From: Cucumis sativus
Taxonomy: Eukaryota; Streptophyta; Magnoliopsida; Cucurbitales; Cucurbitaceae
Reading direction: 5' to 3'
Assembly: GCF_000004075.3 (NCBI RefSeq)
Contig: NC_026657.2
Coordinates: forward strand, 10,416,001-10,480,000
Length of the DNA: 64,000 nt
In this document: positions 1-13,116 of the stretch, piece by piece
Layout of the letters: the number at the start of each line of letters is the position of its first letter
Numbering within the stretch: the stretch's first letter is position 1
The notes under the pieces: generated by a model
The model's database searches: none
What the model saw: only the letters and a program-made list of their open reading frames with translations
What the model was told of the DNA's origin: nothing
Made by a program: the position numbers and the translations under genes

Positions 1-3000
1 TATCTCTTTGATCGTATTTGAGACTTTGGTCAACCAGGAAATATCAAGAAAAGTTGGAAGCTTAAGGTCCATCAAAGCCTGCTTAAGAGGTTCAACATTT
101 TCTACAAAACTCCATCCTACAGGTGGCAAAGCATCGGTTACAAATGCTGGTTCACTACAAGACTCCAACAAAGCGATCTCAGGGCAAGGCCAGTTTGAAG
201 GATTTGCCTTGACTGCAGCTGTAATATCTGCAACTGACTGATCCAAGGCTAGATTAAATGCTGAAATGCAGTGGTTTGGAGAAACGTCTTTTTCATTCAT
301 AGAATCAAGCACCTTCATAGACGAATCTAAGTGGGAAATAATCAAGTCAAGCACTCTGACTCGGTGAAGAACAGGTTGTGTTGGTGATTCATTTGCTAGC
401 CACTTCAATCCTTCCTTGAGTTTCTCATCGCTGAAGAATCCCAAATGCCTCAGATGAGGGTTATCTAAGAGTGAAACGATCTGAAAACTGTGTATCCTTG
501 ATTTATCAATATTGTATAAGTCGAGTTTGTTTGCCAGTGAGGCAGAGATCTCGTCATCAAAATCACTCAAAATCAGAAGGGGCAAACAAGATCCAGAGGA
601 TATTGACGCCACCAGCTCATGCAGTTGGACTCTTTGAAGATCTAGAGGGATGCTTTCAGTTGCAACAAATAAGATTGCACCAGCCCCATGCACTGTCTCT
701 GGAAGATTATCAAAATTTGCATGTCGAACTATGGACAAGAAACAACTTAAATCCAAACCAGTTATGCCTGAGAGCCAACTCTTCCAAATGGAAAGAAAAG
801 AAGATGAGAAAACTAGATCATTAGCTTCAGAGGGCATAAGCTTCGAAAGCAACCAGGAACCTGCTACAAAATGAGAATCACGGGTTCCTTGGGAGCAGAC
901 AACAAGTTTCCAGCAAACGCACTTCCCATCCACATTCCTTCTGCTTAGAATGCTAGCTACCACTTCTGAAACATTAACTACGGAGCATGACATTTTCTGC
1001 CTTTTCCATCTTTCACTCACGATGTGATCAATGTCGAATATACCATTACTTCGAATTTTCTACATAAGAGAAAAAGAAACATCGTTAAGAAGTGCATTCA
1101 TCACTCATAAGATTACGACATTAATTGCTATATTTAATTAAAGCAAACAGTAAACCATAATCAAGTAATTAAGAATAATAGTTCAATTGCCTTCTTTTTC
1201 CTCTAGAACTGTTGGTACACATGAAATTTTTATGAGCGAGCAGAACACCAGAAAACCAAACTGAACCAAATTGGCTGCTCAATTCTTGTTTTCTTTTTTG
1301 TGTTTGGTTTGGTATCTTTTTTAAGAAAACTCCATAAAATTTTGTTCGGGGTCATCTGGGATCTTAAAAAAGATAAAAAATGATCTACCTTATAGTAAAT
1401 AGTTTTTCGTTAAAAAAGGACTTAAAAGCTCAGACCAACCCTCCCAGTCCTCATATTCCAGGCCCGGCTTTCCTCATCCCAGCAAACCATCTATCAAATT
1501 TTCAACAAACCACGAACCTGTATTATAATATGCTAAAACGAGTTCAAATAAAATCAAACACATCCAGCTTGATTCAAACCAATTTTAAGAGAAAAAATGT
1601 CTTTTTTGTGTGTGATAACCATGGGGCTTGGTTAGGTTTTCAGTTTTATTCAATAGCAAACAGAATTGAGAGAGGTGCACCTTGGAAACAGGAGCAATGA
1701 AAGCAATAATGGATTATGAAGTAAATACAGAGGCAAAACAATGATGTCATGTACTTGTGAACCTTACATGGCTATTCAATTGGATTGGTGGTCCCACTGA
1801 CAATATATCAAATGCAGCTTTAGCCGCTAATAATCTTTGTTCACGTAATTGTTTTCTCTTTAAAGCTCGGCGTTTCCATAACCTGAAATGAGAAATCCAA
1901 AAAGTGAATTGGCATAGATAAGCAAATAGCTCTCAAATACATCCCAAAAGAAAGAACTAACAACCACCTTAGGATCAACTTGAGTCTTGCATTTGCAATT
2001 TCTTCATCTGGACAACTGTCTGTGATAATATCAATTTTACTTTCCTGAGTAGCATTCAAAATTTCTTCGTCTTCCATTACATTATTGACTATGATCTGGG
2101 GTTCAACACTTCTAATTGTATTATTATTATATCCAAAAGCAGATATCTTTTGAAGTGGCGCTTGTTTATATCCAGAAGCAGATATCATTTGAAGTGGCGC
2201 ATCTGATACAAGTGGTAAAGGCAATCCCATCCTAGCAGAATTGCTCCCAACTGGAGAGGTCATGAAAAGACCATCATAGCCTTGATTGCCAACAAATTGA
2301 ACTTCAGTCCTCAATGGTTCGCATGATCTGGGGCTAGATTGTAGGAGACCACCATTCTCCTCATGGTTATACTTATTTTCATGTAATTGACGAACTTCCA
2401 ACGTTTCAATCTTTGGTTGCACTTGCTTGTGATCTACTGGAATCAACTGATCATCAAACTCGGTCATTTCTTCATCTATCTCATGAATGGAACTTTCTTT
2501 TTTGGTCGATATGGGACGAGGAGAACTAATCTTTTCAAAAGCAAATGTTTTTGGTTCCTTCTTAGTCCTTGTCAACGGGATCTGTTTGGTAGCATCAGGG
2601 ATCAAGTGTTCATTTTTACTCTTCCTTGTCAATGGGATCATTTTAGTAGCACCATTGATCAAGCATTCAGTTTTACTCTTCGGTAAGACGTCATTTACTA
2701 TCATTCTTGACCTCTTCATGTGAACAAGTTTTGAACACTTGGTAGGAAAGTCTTTGTCGCCATTTAAAAATGGACCTTCACGAACCATATAAGGCTCTTC
2801 AAATACCTTAATTGAAAAACCATGATACTCTAAAAGGCCTTCGATATCTTCTTCCTGATATTATTGAACAAATGCAAAATATGATCAGAAGCCAAAAAAA
2901 CCACCTCTTGCCAAAAAAATGATAGGATCTTAGTTACACAGCAGAAGGATGATACCTCCATCCCAATCCACTTGCAGACATGGGCAATTGGCAGTCCTTG

Positions 3001-6000
3001 GTTATTCTGAACACCAGAGTGCAATGATGCAAGAGCCTGTGTTCGTAGCTGATAAGAAAGATCACCATGTTAATAACAGACAATAAGAACAAGTTCTGCT
3101 TTGTTTAATTTATTTGTACATAATTAACAGGGAAAAAAAGTAGACAAGAAATGGACATTTCTGCTGAGTCAAAGTTGCAACACTCGTAGATTAACCTCTA
3201 AAAAAAATTTCAAAAAGAACTTCACTAGTAAAGGGCAACAAGTACATTGCCAAAGTTAAAGATAAAAATATGTCAAGTAAAAACTTTCTTTTAGACTTGA
3301 GCAAACCAATCTAGCATTGAAAACTATGAAATCAACATGGAAAAGAAATTGCTATAAGCAGAAAATTGTTTATCAATCCTACAAAAACATGCAGTTTATT
3401 CATATGTTAAACCAAACTTCTAGCAGAGGGAAAGGGGGTGGGAAGGTGGAATTCTGATAATACTATCACCTCCCACTCTAGAGACATTTTAAGAACGACA
3501 ATAACATTTTAAAGCATCCAAATAATCAAATCCCTCGTGCATAATAATTATATACCTTTGCAAAGTGAGCATGCATTAAGCATGCTTGTAAATAACTTGC
3601 TTTCCTCACAAGCCGAAAGAATGCGATAAAGTTACTTGTCCTACAAGCTCTGTAGAGAAAATCTATCAAATGATTAGAATGAATTTATTGGAACAATGGA
3701 GTAAATTCTTTTACAGGAAACTAACTAGCAACATCATAATTTTATAGGAAACTACCTAGCAACATCACGAGCAAATTTGACTTCTGCAGTCTGTCGCATC
3801 TCAGGAGTCATCTTGGCAAGATCTAGTGAGAGCTCTGCAGGTTCAACCTGGCAAAAACGGGCTTAATTCCACAGCCTATAACATACCAAAATCTATATAG
3901 TAGAATTTTCTTTCTCAACCATTTGACTTACTTTATATCCAGGATGCTTGTCCAGCTTGAGAAGTGCATAATAACCTCGAAATTCTTTTTCAGAAGGCAC
4001 AATAATGCCTCTCTTTCTGTGATCATCATACATTTGAAACAATTCCACTGATGTTTTGTTCATTTGTTCAATGTTAAGGTGAGCATCAAATCCTTCAGCA
4101 AAGCCTTCACCTTTCGAGAATTCGCATAACTCATGCATTGCAATTATATGAAGACGAATCTGAGATCACACAAGTTAGGAGAACTTTTAGACAAATGAAT
4201 AACTAAACAATCCAAAGTAGGAATACACAAGCAATAAGTCTTCAGAGTTTTAAGATAGATTTCTGTCCATTTGGGCATGGAAGTCTGTTGCATCAATAAC
4301 ATACAAACAGACAAAGAGTGATCTGGTGACAGTGGATCAATGTCAGTACACATCAAATGTGTACCTGAAAATCTTGAAAAATAGTTTTTAATAAGTTACT
4401 ACAAAAATGTAAAATAAAAGTATCTCATAGAATTGGTAAAATGTTTTCATTCAACATGGTTATAAAAAATAATGAGAGACAAAATGCCTTAATTTCTTTT
4501 CCTTTTATTACTTTTTAACAGGAAGTAAAAACCTTACTCTTTTCAATGAGTTTTATGAAAATGGGAAGTTTAATTGATCAAGATTTTAAGAACAACGTGA
4601 CTGAAATTCTTGTCGATCCAGCCTTGAAGAAGAAAACAACTGAATTGTTGTGGGTAAACGCGGTAAAAGCTCTCTTAGTTGAAATCCGGTTTGAAAGAAA
4701 CCAAAGAGTTTTCCATGATAAACCTTCAACTTGGATGGAGCGTTATGATTCTGTTCGGTTGAGTGCACCCTCATGGTGTTCATTATCCAAATATTTTCAA
4801 GATTACTCTTTGCAGGAAATGTTGTTAAATTGGCCAGCCTTTATAGCCTCCCCATTTTGAAGTCCTCGATCAATATATCTTCCCGATCAGCCTTGTGCAT
4901 CAACCAGTTTTCCGCTCAATCAAGGATTATTCTTCTTTGTTCTTGGCTGCGCCTTTGTTTCTATGGTTTGTTTTTGGACAGATTATGTATCTTTAGTTAT
5001 GGCCTTGTATTTGTGGCCTTTGCTTTGCTTTGCTTTGTTTTGATCTTGTATTGGGAATGGGATTCTAGTTTAAGGGTTTTATTTTCGCTTATTGGATGTG
5101 ATGAGAACGCTATGGAGTGTCAATCTAGTTGAGATGCTCAGGTGTGCCGGCTGATCCTCCCCCCTATCGCTCTTTGTATATATCTCATGTACTTTGGGTT
5201 TTTTCTCTCTTTTTTCTATATTGATGATAGTGAGACTCGTATCATTTAAAAAAATAAAAGGAGGCAAAAACCATTTCACTGATACGGTGAAATGTATACA
5301 AACCATAACTTCAATAGAATTACATATTAGCAACAGCAAACTTCCTGAAAGCATCATAACATTTTTTAGGTTTAATGAGAAAAACTCAATGAAAAAATAG
5401 ATGGACATACAAAAAATCAGGCCCACAAACAACTCCGATACTAAAGGGGGTGCCAACTAGGTAGCACATCTTTTAGGTTGCTAATATGTGACAAGAAAAC
5501 TACATAAACTAAGATAATTATTAACATAGAAAGGCACAAACAAAATTATAAATATTATAATTGTGACAATATATTTTTATCCAAAAATATTTGTGACAAT
5601 ATTGACTGAGATTCACTCAAGTAAATGACTGGTTAAATTTGTTTGAAAGCCAAGGTGGCTGGGCTGGAATAAATGGAGCATAATTGGAGATGGAGATCGG
5701 GGACATTTGAGATTTCTTTGAAAGAGCAGCAGCGTTTCATTCAGAAAAACACAATGATAAGGGTAAAGGAGGACAACAAAAATTCAGCCTTCTTAACAAG
5801 AGACCCTCAGTTAGACACCCTATGCATTCAAACCAAAGCCTCGGGGGTTCATCTTTTTCTAAAGAACACTTTCTCCCCTGATTTCTGTACTTCTCTGAAA
5901 CAATCCCTTATCCATGTAACCACCCCCAGGTTGATCCTCATTTTCAACGATTTGGCCTTACTGAGTCGATCTCGACCCACCTTCCTGAAACTTTTTTGTT

Positions 6001-9000
6001 ATATTCCTAGTTACCTGAATACAAGATCTACAGAAGAAACATTTCGTTCAGTCCTCACCATGTGGGTACTGCCCTCACTGCTCCCAATGTCACAGAGTGG
6101 AAAAAAGAACGAAGTACACTTAGAGCCTTGCTTGAATAGGATCTGTTCTATAGGTTGTGCAACTGAGTCAAACTTATGGAAGAATGTAACATTACCTAAG
6201 AATTCTATTCAATTGAACAAAACTTTAGGCAACAAACATACATGGAGCGACTGGTTTGGACTTTAAGAACCTCTCCAACACAGAACACATGGGACACAAC
6301 GCCAAATAAGGACCCCCTTAAAACTATTCAAATAAAAATGAAATCCAAATTTTCATTGAAACAAAATGAAATAAGAAAGCACTTATAGCTTAAAAAATGT
6401 ATATATTTCTTTAATTTATCATTTCTAGGTGGCTTGTAAATTGCATTCTCGATGAAATGTAATCCAAGTGAGGGCCTTTTTCAAAACTCATATTGGGAGG
6501 GAGGCTATAGATTTTGTATACTTCTCTTCACCAAATCAATTAGAAGACTCAATTTTTCCATAACAAATATATACATACATAAATCAGTTTTTTTTTCAAT
6601 AAGAGATAAAATTTCATTCAGATTTCAACATAGCACAGCTATAGAAGATGAAAAAAACAAAAAGAAGATTTTACATTGAGAACATACCATCTGTTCCAGC
6701 ATCGTTATGGCATTTTCATTAAAAAGATGTTGCATTCTCAGATCCATGCGAATAGCTCGCATCCTATCCCATAAAAAGTTATAGATTCCTAAAAACTTTT
6801 CATCGTAGGGTTGACTTAATAAATCCAGCAAATAATCAATCGTTTTCAGCAAAACTGGCATAGGCCTTATAAGAATAGCTTCCCGCTCAGCTGTTCTGGT
6901 ATACTGCAAAATAATTGAGAAAATTGTCATTGTACATGCAAATAAAGAATCTTGTGAAGTATTTCACTTGTGGAAGGAACCGAGAAGACTACCTTCTTAA
7001 CTGCAAGCAATTTGCTAGTTTGGTTTCTATCACCATCCAATCGCTCATAATGGTCAAGATCACCTTTCCTTTCTCGTTCACCCCTCTCTGACTCTACATT
7101 TGAAAGTAAAATTGCATTCTATTTTTTATTAATGATAACAACAGTGATAAAATTGCAATTTTCTCCAATGTGAAGAAATGTGATCGTCTAAAGGGCATAA
7201 CAACATATACACCAAATACAAACTAGTTCATGCTTAATTATACATCTCCTATCCTGTAATGTATGATTATTTCTAATTTTTGCAAAATGTAACTCTATCA
7301 TTCTTTACATCACTATGATATTATTGATATGCCTCACATCTCCAAGCAAGCTTGCCTTTTACGGAGGATGCATTGGATTTTCAAAACATTGCATGAGCTG
7401 TGATGCAAGCCAAACTCTCAACTTAATATCTTCAAATTTACCATCACATTTAGCAAAGTACCTGGACACATATCTGGGCAGAGTCCGATTATTATGCTTG
7501 AAGATTCCACGTCATTATCAGGAATAGAATTCCCATGAGCCAAATTTCTTGATGAGTCCAAAGATTGACTTGACATGAATTTATCCCTTTCTGTTGTAGA
7601 ACATTCATTTCTATTTGTATTATCCATTACATCCACGCCCCCCATTTTGTTTTGTGTAACATCATCTAATTCAACCTTAAAGCGAGCAAGTCTCTTTGCC
7701 TTAGCTAATCTTTCTCTAACAATAGGAAAAGAACACATTTAAACAACATTGCAAGATAAACTGAAAGTGAAAAACACAAGTTATTAAATACTGTTATCGG
7801 GCAGGATCAGTTTAAATTTACCGTTCAGTGTCATCATGAGTAGGATAAAAATTGGGACCAGAGACTTGATCTGATGATGGCAAAGTTGGCGACCTTGTTC
7901 TTTTGGGAACAAGGACACTAGCTACAGATTCAGCATCAGTAGTCCTCATGGAACTCATAACTTCATGAGCATTTGCCCTAGAAAATGATCTAGGAGGAGA
8001 GGTAGAAGGTCTGGCAAGCAGCGTAAAATGACATATATACATTTTATACATTTTTAGCCTTTAGTAAATTAAAAGGCAAAGCAAAAATGATGGAGCTTTA
8101 TTCTTTCTTTAAATATATATTTCATTCAATGAACTTTTTTCTTTAAAAAAATAATATGCAATTAATGAATATAATTAATTTTTCATTCAGCCATAAAATA
8201 TTGATTGCATCATTACCCAAATATTAATTTTATTGTATTTTATTTTCTAAAACACAGTAATCAAAATTTTCATTGATAGATAATTTAACTTTTCATTGAT
8301 AATCAAACTTTTCACTGAGAGTAATATTAGATTCTTTTTAATGTTCTGACGTTGCGCAACCATACCTTGGCAAGTTAGTCTGTGCAGACCGAAGACGCTC
8401 AGGAGATTTGGTTCTCTTCGGTGCTTGAACATTACCAAATTCGGTTAAAATATTTGATTCGAGATCATAAGATTGCTTTGAAGTGGATCGAACTTGATAA
8501 GCTTGTACGTTGGGAAGAATTCCTTGCACCTTTGGCTGATCCTCAACTGTAGGGGAAGGTGAAACAGTCCTACCAACATAAAATAGCTTCATTAAGGCAG
8601 ACAATAGTCCCCAAACGAACTTCTTTCTGCAAGGAGGGGAGTTTAACTCCACGAAATATAGAGTTTTCTGTGATGAAATTAAATTCCAACCAAAAGCCAA
8701 TATCCCAAGCAACCGTTTGTCTTCTTTTGATAAGAAACATAACATCATCAAACAAAGGAAACCATGGTAATAATGAATCAACCAAGGAAGCCAAATGGTT
8801 ACATTTTATCAAGTTCCAAGGCACTGGTGCTAACTCAAATAACGGATGGTGAGATTACAATATTGTCAATATATGTTTATGACGTTTTTGTTGTGGTTGA
8901 ACAGTCAACTTGACTGATAGCTCGACGGTACTTCGGCGTCATTAGTTCCAATGACCTAACAATCATACTGCATCCGATCCTTCTCACATCACAAGGCCAA

Positions 9001-9635
9001 ATCAGACAAGGAATAGAAGATTTACAAATAAAGCTTGAAGTGAAGCTTTGGAATGACTCATTTTGCATCTATATCTAAAAAAGGTCCTTTCAAAAACCTT
9101 AATTTGCAACTATCCATTGAATCCTTCTCACATCATAAGGCCATAACAACTGTTGTGAGCAGCAATTTTCCAACCCCTCCAAAACCCTAGTCATTTGAAA
9201 TTCCTTCAGCAAGGAATGAATTTGAACAATATCAAGCAAGAAAACACGGAAAATGCTATAGATTAAAACTCATAATTAAGTACGACATTCGTGATGAACA
9301 TTTGAAGCAGTACCAGTGGTTTGAAAAGCCATTGGATATGACTGAACCCAACTGCCCCATGCCTCATGATGGCTATATAATTCAAATTACGATAAACAAA
9401 AACACATTGAAGAGAGGTGGTTAGGGAAAGGTTGCAGTCATCGATTGGAAATAAAGCAGGTCAGTAAAAATAAAAAATAAAAAAAATGAAAAAAAAGGAA
9501 GAAGAAGTAAAGAGATAACCTAGAAGAATCGCGTAGGGGAGAAACAGAATCAGGAGGTGGTGGATTTCCGAAAGAAAGTTGAAGTTTGGGGGGTGCGCTT
9601 GGTCCGGAAGCCTTTCCGAAACCCTGATACGACAT
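1..9635 (-). CDS. SAC3B: SAC3 family protein B-like, TREX-2 mRNA export subunit (3' end beyond window)
   Basis: This is a scaffold-type subunit of the nuclear-pore-associated TREX-2 complex, which couples transcription to mRNA export. Fourteen coding exons are readable on the minus strand: 9635-9520, 9372-9314, 8546-8366, 8010-7822, 7715-7462, 7093-6993, 6903-6688, 4159-3932, 3847-3756, 3649-3556, 3048-2956, 2854-1968, 1882-1768 and 1059-1 (continuing off the edge). All phases close, giving 1228 residues without a stop. The SAC3/GANP domain opens with GLCPDMCP (about residues 259-266), continues through YTRTAEREAILIRPMP, and runs to about residue 575. The N-terminal 250 residues are low-complexity and carry two PKRT(K/R)SP motifs. 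A basic segment, LWKRRALKRKQLREQRLL, lies in exon 13. The start MSYQGFGKASGPSAPPK is the only ATG in frame with the first exon. The exon 2 to exon 3 junction is the least certain, and an extra small N-terminal exon cannot be excluded. Family assignment is secure; SAC3B rather than another SAC3 paralogue is inferred from length and the N-terminus. Confidence 0.9.
4160..6687 (-). other. Large SAC3B intron (between exons 7 and 8)
   Basis: This is the longest intron of the SAC3B gene. It contains the truncated LINE at 4534-5258. It also contains a relatively GC-rich stretch, 5673-6266, that is open for 197 codons on the plus strand and whose translation I do not recognise. The splice signals are canonical: donor ATG|GTATGT and acceptor CTCAG|ATTCG on the minus strand. 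Confidence 0.7.
4534..5258 (+). mobile_element. 5'-truncated LINE (non-LTR retrotransposon) 3' end inside a SAC3B intron
   Basis: The element lies in the 2.5-kb SAC3B intron (4160-6687), in the opposite orientation to the host gene. It carries the C-terminal end of a LINE reverse-transcriptase polyprotein, open from the element's left edge to a stop at 4858-4860. The motif FERNQRVFHDKPSTW, with LLWVNAVKALL before it and WCSLSK after it, is the usual tail of plant LINE ORF2. About 400 bases of 3' untranslated sequence follow, ending in an A-rich tail near 5248-5258. The flanks AGGAAGTAAAAACC (4520-4533) and AGGAGGCAAAAACC (5259-5272) match at 12 of 14 positions and look like a target-site duplication. 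The element is a dead-on-arrival copy. What is seen is the frame, tail and flanks; the LINE assignment is from family knowledge. Confidence 0.7.
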
Positions 9636-10827
9636 TCTTGTTCTTCCCTGGGGAATGGGTCCGATCAGGGATTCCCGTCGCCGGGAAGCAGTGAAGTAAC
9701 AGAAAGATTCGTGATATTTGAAGTGAAGATCGGAGGTTAAGCAAGAATAATGCTAAATTTGAGTATATAGAGTTACTCTTGGGGGAGAATAACGCGAGAA
9801 GAGAGGTAGTAATGTAGTTCGAATCCGAATGTATGGGGTGGTTTACCTTTTCGTTTGAGATATACGGCGACTGAGCTTGAGGATTATCAACTTAGTAATT
9901 AATGGGGGAATTACTAGAAATGTTATCTGATTAAACTTTACATCAAAAGAATACCCAAATCAACCGAAACATATTTCAAAAATTTTAGTTCATGAACAAA
10001 ATTTTCCTATAATTTATAAATATTTTTTTTTTGTTAATTGTGTCATTTTTTTACCATTTTAAAAAATATGTTTTATAGTCCGTTAAGATGTAATAACTAT
10101 GTTATAAGAATAATTAGACTGAGTCGTTCATTTGTTTTTATTTACTAATTAAAAATTAAAATCATCATGCGAAAATCTGTCGTGAATAATGGTCAAACTC
10201 ATATGAAACGATTGATAAATCCACTTCGATTTAACTATTAAATAAAATTAGATTGGATATGAATCTATCTTTTAAAATTTTACTAGCCTACTGGTTAGCA
10301 TGTTTGAATCATATTATGTACGTTGAGTCAGTCCAAATGTTTAATCTAATGTAACAATACATATTTTATACATAACTAATTCAACAATCAACTAATTTTC
10401 ATATATGCAAGCACGATCGAGCTAGAAGATTAAATATGTATATTAATAGGGGATGGTGAAAGTAGAAATTTTGAAAATTATTTATCGATTAAGTTCAATT
10501 TTAGTTGGTTTTATAAGATTTATAAATTAAATTATAAATCTATGCTAAATTAAGTCCATCCAAATCTATATTGAACTCAACCCAACCAACCATGGAAACG
10601 AGAACTAAAAAAACTAACTAATTGCTATATTCGTCCAAGTAGCAACTAATGGCCAGTGGTCTCAATTTTTCCATACATTATGTCCAAATTCATTTTCCCT
10701 TTGGAAAGCTATATGTTAAAAGCCCATACCACTTCCTTCACCTCCTCATTGACTCGTTACTCGTCCATCGCTCCAGTAAGAACTCGACGGATCCCGATCG
10801 ACAGCTGCAATTCTCGGAAACCTTAGC
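9636..10827. other. Divergent intergenic region between SAC3B and MSRB
   Basis: The two genes are head to head with about 1.2 kb between their start codons, so both promoters must lie here. The SAC3B-proximal 250 bases are GC-richer and the remainder is AT-rich. I saw no further gene. Confidence 0.6.
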
Positions 10828-12347
10828 ATGGCTGACCCATCTGCACCAGCTTCCATTCAGAAATCAGAGGAAGAATGGCGAGCTATACTCTCTCCGGAAC
10901 AGTTTCGGATTATTCGCCAGAAAGGAACTGAGTAATTCTAATAACCCCTTCTCTTGTAGTTTTTTTTTTTTTTTTTTCTGTTTGTTACATTCGATCAGTT
11001 TCTTTCGTATAACCCAATTGCTGATTTTGTTGAATTTACGTGCATCAGAAATGAATTATGTCGTTTTCGTTTTTCTATTGTCGTTTTTGTCTCACTGGTT
11101 GTTGGTATCTTCGGCTTTTTCTGAACATGTTTCGCTGATGATTCTGTGTGCTAAGTGGGGTTTTCTTGTTTGTTTGTCTTGTTTTATCTGGAAATGTGGT
11201 CAAATTGTTTCCTAATGTCATTGGAAAATTTCAGTATTCAGTAATAGCAGCCATTATAAATAGGTATTTCGTTGTTTGACATTTGTTGGAGAAGCAGAAC
11301 TTACTTCGCTGCACTGAATGATGACCACCTATGTCACTACAATTTTAAAATAGTCATCTTTGTTTAATGCATCTGAGGTCTATATTCAATCTGAGACACC
11401 TTTGCTAGTTTGGTGGTTGTAATGTTATGGACCAGAAATCTCAAAAGGTTATTTTGTTGTTACAAAAGACCACAGCCCAATACGTTCACCAATTTAATTC
11501 AGATAGGCATTCAAAAAGATATACCACATCTTCATACTACACATACGAGACATGGAAATGAATACGACACGACACAGTGATACACGAATTGTAAAAAAGC
11601 TATGACACGAACATGTTGAGGATATGCATTTATTTATTTGTATGGTATATCATATAAATTTAACACGTACTCCTCTGAAAGAAAGTATAAAATGTCAAGT
11701 TAATTAACAATCGTAGGAGATGAAACGTGTAGGTAATTTTTTACTTCAGTTTTTTTTTTTTTTTTTTGTGGGTTTTCCTTTTGTTTTTCTAGATGTTTGT
11801 TTAACATATAATTAATTTGAGCTTTAAAATTGGTCCATCCCACGTGTATAAAATTGAAAACAAATAAATAGAAATGGTCCTTTTTAGTTATCAGTCACCG
11901 TAGCCAGAAGTTGACGTATGCAGGCCTCGTGGCACTGGGAAATATGACAAGTTTTATGAAGAAGGAATATACAACTGTGCAGGCTGTGGAACCCCACTTT
12001 ATAAGTCAAGCACCAAATTCAATTCTGGCTGTGGCTGGCCTGCTTTCTTTGAGGGTTTTCCTGGAGCAATTAATCGCTTTGTGAGTTACTTTTTTCTGAA
12101 GTGAATTGGCCAGTTTCCATTAGTCTTGTATTACCGCAATTTGATTGATTGTAAACAATGGACTGATAACATGGGAAAAAAATTTCAGCCGGACCCTGAT
12201 GGAAGGAGAACTGAGATAACATGTGCTGCATGTGGTGGCCATTTGGGCCACGTTTTTAAAGGCGAGGGGTTCGGGACACCTACTGATGAACGTCATTGTG
12301 TCAACAGCATTTCAGTCAAGTTTGCTCCTGCTAATGCTTCACAGTGA
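10828..12347 (+). CDS. Peptide methionine-(R)-S-oxide reductase B (MSRB), cytosolic type
   Basis: The enzyme reduces the R-epimer of methionine sulfoxide in proteins back to methionine, repairing oxidative damage with thioredoxin or glutaredoxin as reductant. There are three exons, 10828-10931, 11924-12080 and 12189-12347, giving 139 residues, which is the usual size of the plant cytosolic B5-like isoforms. Zinc-binding CxxC pairs are at C53/C56 ([10 protein letters not shown]) and C99/C102 ([11 protein letters not shown]). The catalytic cysteine is C124 in [12 protein letters not shown]. Between the pairs sit the family blocks [11 protein letters not shown] and [10 protein letters not shown]. 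The N-terminus [17 protein letters not shown] has no plastid transit or signal peptide, so a cytosolic or nuclear location is inferred. The first ATG in this frame gives the expected family N-terminus. The gene looks intact. A polyadenylation-type AATAAA follows at 12432-12437. Confidence 0.93.
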
Positions 12348-12431
12348 AGCCTCTCCAGAGGCAGTCGTAACCTCAGTATGTATTGTAGAATTGTTTTGGC
12401 AAATGATTGATATGTCCAGCGGTATGTTGCT

Positions 12432-12437
12432 AATAAA
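12432..12437 (+). terminator. Polyadenylation signal candidate for MSRB
   Basis: AATAAA lies 85 bases after the MSRB stop codon, in a position typical of a near-upstream poly(A) element. Confidence 0.45.
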
Positions 12438-12904
12438 GACGTAAAGTTAACCATGAATATTCTTACTTTATGGATGCATCTTAAACTTATTTATAACTTC
12501 TTCTAGTCTTCTGAAACCATTAGTTCTATAAGATTTGCTCACCAAAATGGTTTGGTCTGTGACATTATGCAATAGAAATTTAGCTTTGCTCACTAAATGG
12601 TTTGGGCTTCACATTATGCGGTAGAAATTAAGCTTTGCCAATTGTCACTCGTGCTTAGTTCAAATGTTAGAATAGAATATAATAGGGTTGTATTAGAAAC
12701 GTTATTAGGATATTAGTAATGACAATTAGTTAGTAGCTGTGGTGAGTTGGTGATAATTTTTAAATCTGAGAGAGTTAGTGTAGATGTTAAGTATAGTATG
12801 GTTCTGAAAAGTCCGTCTATAGTAGATGGATTGTAGGGTGAAGATAGTCCTCTCGATAGGAGACTGATATTGCAATACCTCTTTTCATCTTTCTATTCGA
12901 ACCA

Positions 12905-13116
12905 ACCACCATGATCCTAGTGGTAAAAAAGTTGATAAAGTCTCAATTAATGGCAAAAAGGTCATGGATTTAATCTATGGTGGCCACTTACGTAAGATTT
13001 AATTTTGTACAGACTTCTTTAACATTCAAATGTTGTAGAGTAAGTAGATTATCTCGTCGGATTAGTTGAGTTGCGCTTAAGCTGGCTTTGACATGTAAAA
13101 AATGGAAAAAGAAAAG
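12905..13116 (+). mobile_element. tRNA-derived SINE copy with target-site duplication
   Basis: This is a roughly 210-bp element with a degenerate RNA polymerase III A box (TGATCCTAGTGGT, about 12912) and B box (around GGATTTAATCT, about 12964). It has an unrelated body and a short A-rich tail (about 13096-13116). The flanks CTTTCTATTCGAACCA (12889-12904) and CTTTCTTTTCAAACCA (13117-13132) match at 14 of 16 positions, as expected for an old target-site duplication. I recognise the body (the segment around 13040-13095) as a diverged copy of a widespread plant SINE that I remember from cucurbit and other dicot genomes. The family name is not claimed. Confidence 0.65.

Noticed and set aside
8877-9068. 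Additional SAC3B exon on the minus strand
   Set aside because: It is open and GC-richer than its surroundings, but no acceptor/donor pair keeps the phase between exons 2 and 3, which already join in frame. An alternative transcript cannot be excluded.
10649-11215. 188-codon plus-strand frame overlapping MSRB exon 1
   Set aside because: It is in a different frame from the clear MSRB exon and runs into the intron's T tract. No homology is recognised.
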